13,055 nt of DNA from Saccoglossus kowalevskii (Eukaryota > Hemichordata > Enteropneusta > Harrimaniidae). The translations under genes were made by a program, and so were the position numbers. Where the stretch lies: NCBI RefSeq assembly GCF_000003605.2, contig NW_003133182.1:1-13055 (forward strand). The letters run 5' to 3'. Shown in pieces: positions 9,232 to 13,055 of this stretch (within the stretch, counting starts at the first letter, position 1; every line of letters begins with the position of its first letter). Below the pieces are notes generated by a model. The model had not been told where the DNA came from. It saw only the letters and a program-made list of their open reading frames with translations, and made no database searches.

Positions 9232-9607
9232 GAAACCATTGGTTGTTTTAACAGTCAATGTATAGAACTATTCTCTCTGAAACCATTGGTTGTTTTAACA
9301 GTCAATGTATAGAACTATTCTCTCTGAAACCATTGGTTGTTTTAACAGTCAATGTATAGAACTATTCTCTCTGAAACCATTGGTTGTGTTAACAGTCAAT
9401 GTATAGAACTATTCTCTCTGAAACCATTGGTTGTGTCAACAGTCAATGTAGAGAACTATTCTCTCTGAAACCATTGGTTGTGTCAACAGTCAATGTATAG
9501 AACTATTCTCTCTGAAACCATTGGTTGTTTTAACAGTCAATGTAGAGAACTATTCTCTCTGAAACCATTGGTTGTGTCAACAGTCAATGTATAGAACTAT
9601 TCTCTCT

Positions 9608-9889
9608 GAAACCATTGGTTGTTTTAACAGTCAATGTAGAGAACTATTCTCTCTGAACCCATTGGTTGTTTTAACAGTCAATGTATAGAACTATTCTCTC
9701 TGAAACCATTGGTTGTTTTAACAGTCAATGTATAGAACTATTCTCTCTGAAACCATTGGTTGTTTTAACAGTCAATGTAGAGAACTATTCTCTCTGAAAC
9801 CATTGGTTGTGTCAACAGTCAATGTAGAGAACTATTCTCTCTGAAACCATTGGTTGTTTTAACAGTCAATGTAGAGAACTATTCTCTCT
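9608..9889 (+). repeat. Six-unit higher-order block, copy 2
   Basis: T/a, GAACCC-T/t, T/t, T/a, C/a, T/a, the same order as 5276-5557 and 11723-12004. I saw no differences within the six units by eye. Confidence 0.75.
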
Positions 9890-10735
9890 GAAACCATTGG
9901 TTGTGTCAACAGTCAATGTATAGAACTATTCTCTCTGAAACCATTGGTTGTTTTAACAGTCAATGTATAGAACTATTCTCTCTGAAACCATTGGTTGTGT
10001 CAACAGTCAATGTATAGAACTATTCTCTCTGAAACCATTGGTTGTGTCAACAGTCAATGTAGAGAACTATTCTCTCTGAAACCATTGGTTGTGTCAACAG
10101 TCAATGTAGAGAACTATTCTCTCTGAAACCATTGGTTGTGTCAACAGTCAATGTAGAGAACTATTCTCTCTGAAACCATTGGTTGTTTTAACAGTCAATG
10201 TAGAGAACTATTCTCTCTGAAACCATTGGTTGTGTCAACAGTCAATGTATAGAACTATTCTCTCTGAAACCATTGGTTGTGTCAACAGTCAATGTATAGA
10301 ACTATTCTCTCTGAAACCATTGGTTGTGTCAACAGTCAATGTATAAAACTATTCTCTCTGAAACCATTGGTTGTGTTAACAGTCAATGTAAAGAACTATT
10401 CTCTCTGAAACCATTGGTTGTGTTAACAGTCAATGTAGAGAACTATTCTCTCTGAAACCATTGGTTGTTTTAACAGTCAATGTAGAGAACTATTGTCTCT
10501 GAAACCATTGGTTGTGTCAACAGTCAATGTATAGAACTATTCTCTCTGAAACCATTGGTTGTTTTAACAGTCAATGTAGAGAACTATTGTCTCTGAAACC
10601 ATTGGTTGTGTCAACAGTCAATGTATAGAACTATTCTCTCTGAAACCATTGGTTGTGTCAACAGTCAATGTATAGAACTATTCTCTCTGAAACCATTGGT
10701 TGTTTTAACAGTCAATGTAGAGAACTATTCTCTCT

Positions 10736-10829
10736 GAAACCATTGGTTGTTTTAACAGTCAAAGTATAGAACTATTGTCTCTGAAACCATTGGTTGTTTT
10801 AACAGTCAATGTAGAGAACTATTCTCTCT
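10736..10829 (+). repeat. CAAAGTA / ATTGTCT two-unit haplotype, copy 3
   Basis: Matches the copy at 4525. A second CAAAGTA unit, here with GAG, lies two units further on at 10877, directly before the TATAAAAC block at 10924. Confidence 0.7.
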
Positions 10830-11440
10830 GAAACCATTGGTTGTTTTAACAGTCAATGTAGAGAACTATTCTCTCTGAAACCATTGGTTGTTTTAACAGT
10901 CAAAGTAGAGAACTATTCTCTCTGAAACCATTGGTTGTGTCAACAGTCAATGTATAAAACTATTCTCTCTGAAACCATTGGTTGTGTCAACAGTCAATGT
11001 AGAGAACTATTGTCTCTGAAACCATTGGTTGTTTTAACAGTCAATGTATAGAACTATTCTCTCTGAAACCATTGGTTGTTTTAACAGTCAATGTAGAGAA
11101 CTATTCTCTCTGAAACCATTGGTTGTGTCAACAGTCAATGTAGAGAACTATTCTCTCTGAAACCATTGGTTGTTTTAACAGTCAATGTAGAGAACTATTC
11201 CCTCTGAAACCATTGGTTGTGTCAACAGTCAATGTATAGAACTATTCTCTCTGAAACCATTGGTTGTTTTAACAGTCAATGTATAGAACTATTCTCTCTG
11301 AAACCATTGGTTGTTTTAACAGTCAATGTAGAGAACTATTCTCTCTGAACCCATTGGTTGTTTTAACAGTCAATGTATAGAACTATTCTCTCTGAAACCA
11401 TTGGTTGTGTCAACAGTCAATGTATAGAACTATTCTCTCT

Positions 11441-11487
11441 GAAACCATTGGTTGTGTCAACAGTCAATGCAGAAAACTATTCTCTCT
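11441..11487 (+). repeat. 47-bp hybrid unit, GCAGAAAAC with standard tail
   Basis: Carries the left part of the 49-bp allele (GCAGAAAAC) joined to the standard right part (TATTCTCTCT) without the two-base insertion. A second copy is at 11535, two units away. Exchange or conversion within one unit would explain it. Two independent losses of the insertion would be less economical. Confidence 0.75.
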
Positions 11488-11534
11488 GAAACCATTGGTT
11501 GTTTTAACAGTCAATGTATAGAACTATTCTCTCT

Positions 11535-11581
11535 GAAACCATTGGTTGTGTCAACAGTCAATGCAGAAAACTATTCTCTCT
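11535..11581 (+). repeat. 47-bp hybrid unit, second copy
   Basis: Same hybrid as 11441, separated from it by one T/t unit. The spacing suggests a two-unit local duplication. Confidence 0.75.
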
Positions 11582-11722
11582 GAAACCATTGGTTGTTTTA
11601 AAAGTCAATGTAGAGAACTATACTCTCTGAAACCATTGGTTGTGTCAACAGTCAATGTATAGAACTATTCTCTCTGAAACCATTGGTTGTGTCAACAGTC
11701 AATGTAGAGAACTATTCTCTCT

Positions 11723-12004
11723 GAAACCATTGGTTGTTTTAACAGTCAATGTAGAGAACTATTCTCTCTGAACCCATTGGTTGTTTTAACAGTCAATGTA
11801 TAGAACTATTCTCTCTGAAACCATTGGTTGTTTTAACAGTCAATGTATAGAACTATTCTCTCTGAAACCATTGGTTGTTTTAACAGTCAATGTAGAGAAC
11901 TATTCTCTCTGAAACCATTGGTTGTGTCAACAGTCAATGTAGAGAACTATTCTCTCTGAAACCATTGGTTGTTTTAACAGTCAATGTAGAGAACTATTCT
12001 CTCT
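11723..12004 (+). repeat. Six-unit higher-order block, copy 3
   Basis: T/a, GAACCC-T/t, T/t, T/a, C/a, T/a, matching 5276-5557 and 9608-9889. It is preceded by C/t and C/a units, as is copy 1, so those two share eight units. Confidence 0.75.
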
Positions 12005-12192
12005 GAAACCATTGGTTGTGTCAACAGTCAATGTAGAGAACTATTCTCTCTGAAACCATTGGTTGTTTTAACAGTCAATGTAGAGAACTATTCTCTCTGA
12101 ACCCATTGGTTGTTTTAACAGTCAATGTATAGAACTATTCTCTCTGAAACCATTGGTTGTTTTAACAGTCAATGTAGAGAACTATTCTCTCT

Positions 12193-12241
12193 GAAACCAT
12201 TGGTTGTTTTAACAGTCAATGCAGAAAAAAATATACTCTCT
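12193..12241 (+). repeat. 49-bp subfamily unit on a GTTTTAAC background
   Basis: GCAGAAAAAAATATAC with the T-type middle. The other GCAGAAAAC copies with the insertion have GTGTCAAC, so this one joins the 49-bp tail to a different middle. It also has an A in place of the C of AACAATAT. Confidence 0.75.
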
Positions 12242-12429
12242 GAAACCATTGGTTGTGTCAAGAGTCAATGTATAGAACTTTTCTCTCTGAAACCATTGGT
12301 TGTGTCAACAGTCAATGTAGAGAACTATTCTCTCTGAAACCATTGGTTGTGTCAACAGTCAATGTATAGAACTATTCTCTCTGAAACCATTGGTTGTGTC
12401 AACAGTCAATGTATAAAGCTATTCTCTCT

Positions 12430-12478
12430 GAAACCATTGGTTGTGTCAACAGTCAATGCAGAAAACAATATACTCTCT
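12430..12478 (+). repeat. 49-bp subfamily unit, rightmost copy
   Basis: GCAGAAAACAATATAC allele with GTGTCAAC, identical in type to the copies at 1327 and 8380-8808. It is followed by a C/t unit, as those are. Confidence 0.85.
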
Positions 12479-12614
12479 GAAACCATTGGTTGTGTCAACA
12501 GTCAATGTATAGAACTATTCTCTCTGAAACCATTGGTTGTTTTAACAGTCAATGTATAGAACTATTCTCTCTGAAACCATTGGTTGTTTTACCAGTCAAT
12601 GTAGAGAACTATTC

Positions 12615-12721
12615 TTTCTGAACCCATTGGTTGTGTCAACAGTCAAGGTAGAGAATTATTTTTTCGGAAACCATTGGTTGTGTCAACAGTCAATGTAGAG
12701 AATTTTCTCTCTGAAACCAGT
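12615..12721 (+). repeat. Second, smaller diverged patch
   Basis: Consecutive units carry CTTTCTGAACCC, CAAGGTAGAG, GAATTATTTTTTCGGAAACC (including a rare CG at 12665-12666), GAGAATTTTCTCTC (one base short) and GAAACCAGTGG. Standard units resume by about 12722. It resembles the 7814-8103 patch but is milder and may signal approach to the right edge of the array. Confidence 0.7.
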
Positions 12722-13022
12722 GGTTGTGTCAACAGTCAATGTATAGAACTATTCTCTCTGAAACCATTGGTTGTGTCAACAGTCAATGTATAGAACTATT
12801 CTCTCTGAAACCATTGGTTGTGTCAACAGTCAATGTATAGAACTATTCTCTCTGAAACCATTGGTTGTTTTAACAGTCAATGTAGAGAACTATTCTCTCT
12901 GAAACCATTGGTTGTGTCAACAGTCAATGTAGAGAACTATTCTCTCTGAAACCATTGGTTGTTTTAACAGTCAATGTAGAGAACTATTCTCTCTGAAACC
13001 ATTGGTTGTGTCAACAGTCAAT

Positions 13023-13055
13023 GAATAAAAATATTCTCTCTGAATTCATTGCTTG
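13023..13055 (+). repeat. Diverged last units at the window end
   Basis: The tail of the last full unit reads GAATAAAAATATTC. The partial unit that follows (13042-13055) opens GAATTCATTGCTTG instead of GAAACCATTGGTTG. Three substitutions in 14 bases is well above the interior level. It may be the true array edge or another local patch; the window ends too soon to tell. Confidence 0.6.

Larger units (their letters stand above)
293..13055 (+). repeat. 47-bp satellite array, 271 full units plus a partial
   Basis: A 47-bp unit repeats head to tail in one orientation to the end of the window. Taking the G of GAAACC as position 1, the unit opens with GAAACCATTGGTT (1-13), has the variable GTGTCAACAG (14-23), then TCAATGTATAGAAC (24-37), and ends in a pyrimidine-rich tail at 38-47. 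Walking the starts (293, 340, 387 and so on to 13042), and allowing for nine +2 units and scattered 1-2 bp indels, gives 271 complete copies. Main polymorphisms are at 16 (G/T), 18 (C/T), 32 (T/G) and 42 (C/G). Rarer ones are at 4 (A to C), 20 (A to C), 28 (T to A), 34 (G to A or C) and 36 (A to T). The unit has stop codons and a length not divisible by three, so it is not a protein repeat. There are no unique spacers. It is best described as a minisatellite or satellite block of a eukaryotic genome. Its chromosomal position is unknown. Confidence 0.97.

Noticed and set aside
12125-12559. Two further open reading frames (12125-12337 and 12347-12559)
   Set aside because: They depend on the 49-bp units at 12193 and 12430 and have no feature beyond the repeat.
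293-13055. CRISPR array
   Set aside because: The whole 47-bp period is repeated. There are no unique spacers between conserved repeats, no leader and no cas genes, and variation is by shared alleles.
293-13055. Coding repeat of a modular protein (megasatellite gene)
   Set aside because: The unit length is not a multiple of three and one of three frames has a stop in each consensus unit, so a long reading frame cannot be maintained.
293-13055. Centromeric satellite with a CENP-B box
   Set aside because: The CENP-B box needs CG-containing motifs (TTCG and CGGG); the unit has no CG. A centromeric location cannot be excluded, but nothing in the sequence supports it.
293-13055. Telomeric or subtelomeric short repeat
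   Set aside because: No TTAGGG-like or other G-rich short repeat is present; the unit is 47 bp and AT-rich.

Overview
The window is almost entirely one tandem repeat. After about 250 bp of apparently single-copy DNA (1-249) and a possible decayed repeat unit (about 250-292), a 47-bp unit begins at 293. It repeats head to tail through 271 complete copies to 13041, with a partial copy at 13042-13055. I assigned unit starts at the G of GAAACCATTGG and checked the count against the indels I could see. I found no gene, RNA gene, CRISPR array or prokaryotic signal.

Organism: a large, AT-rich (about 32-38% G+C per unit), homogeneous satellite without coding capacity points to a eukaryotic nuclear genome. 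The left flank carries two copies of GGGGTGCGGCTT and a nearby TTTTTACGGTAA. This resembles sequence I associate with DNA-transposon debris in animal genomes, so a metazoan is my best guess, but neither the species nor the element family can be fixed from the sequence.

Layout: 1-249 is the flank. 293-386 holds two diverged edge units. 387 to about 7813 is homogeneous array. 7814-8103 is a sharply bounded patch of heavily substituted units. 8104-12614 is homogeneous again. 12615-12721 is a smaller diverged patch. The final bases (13023-13055) diverge once more, which may mean the right edge is near.

Internal structure: the units differ at a few fixed positions. In unit coordinates with the G of GAAACC as 1, these are 16 and 18 (GTGTCAAC, GTGTTAAC or GTTTTAAC), 32 (GTATAG or GTAGAG), 42 (ATTCTCT or ATTGTCT) and several rarer sites. 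In this report C, T and G denote the three 16/18 types, and t or a denotes T or G at position 32. Rare variants recur in the same order at distant places, so multi-unit blocks have been copied within the array. Some units are hybrids of two subfamilies, which suggests exchange or conversion inside a single 47-bp unit. The window is a record of satellite turnover rather than of genes working together.
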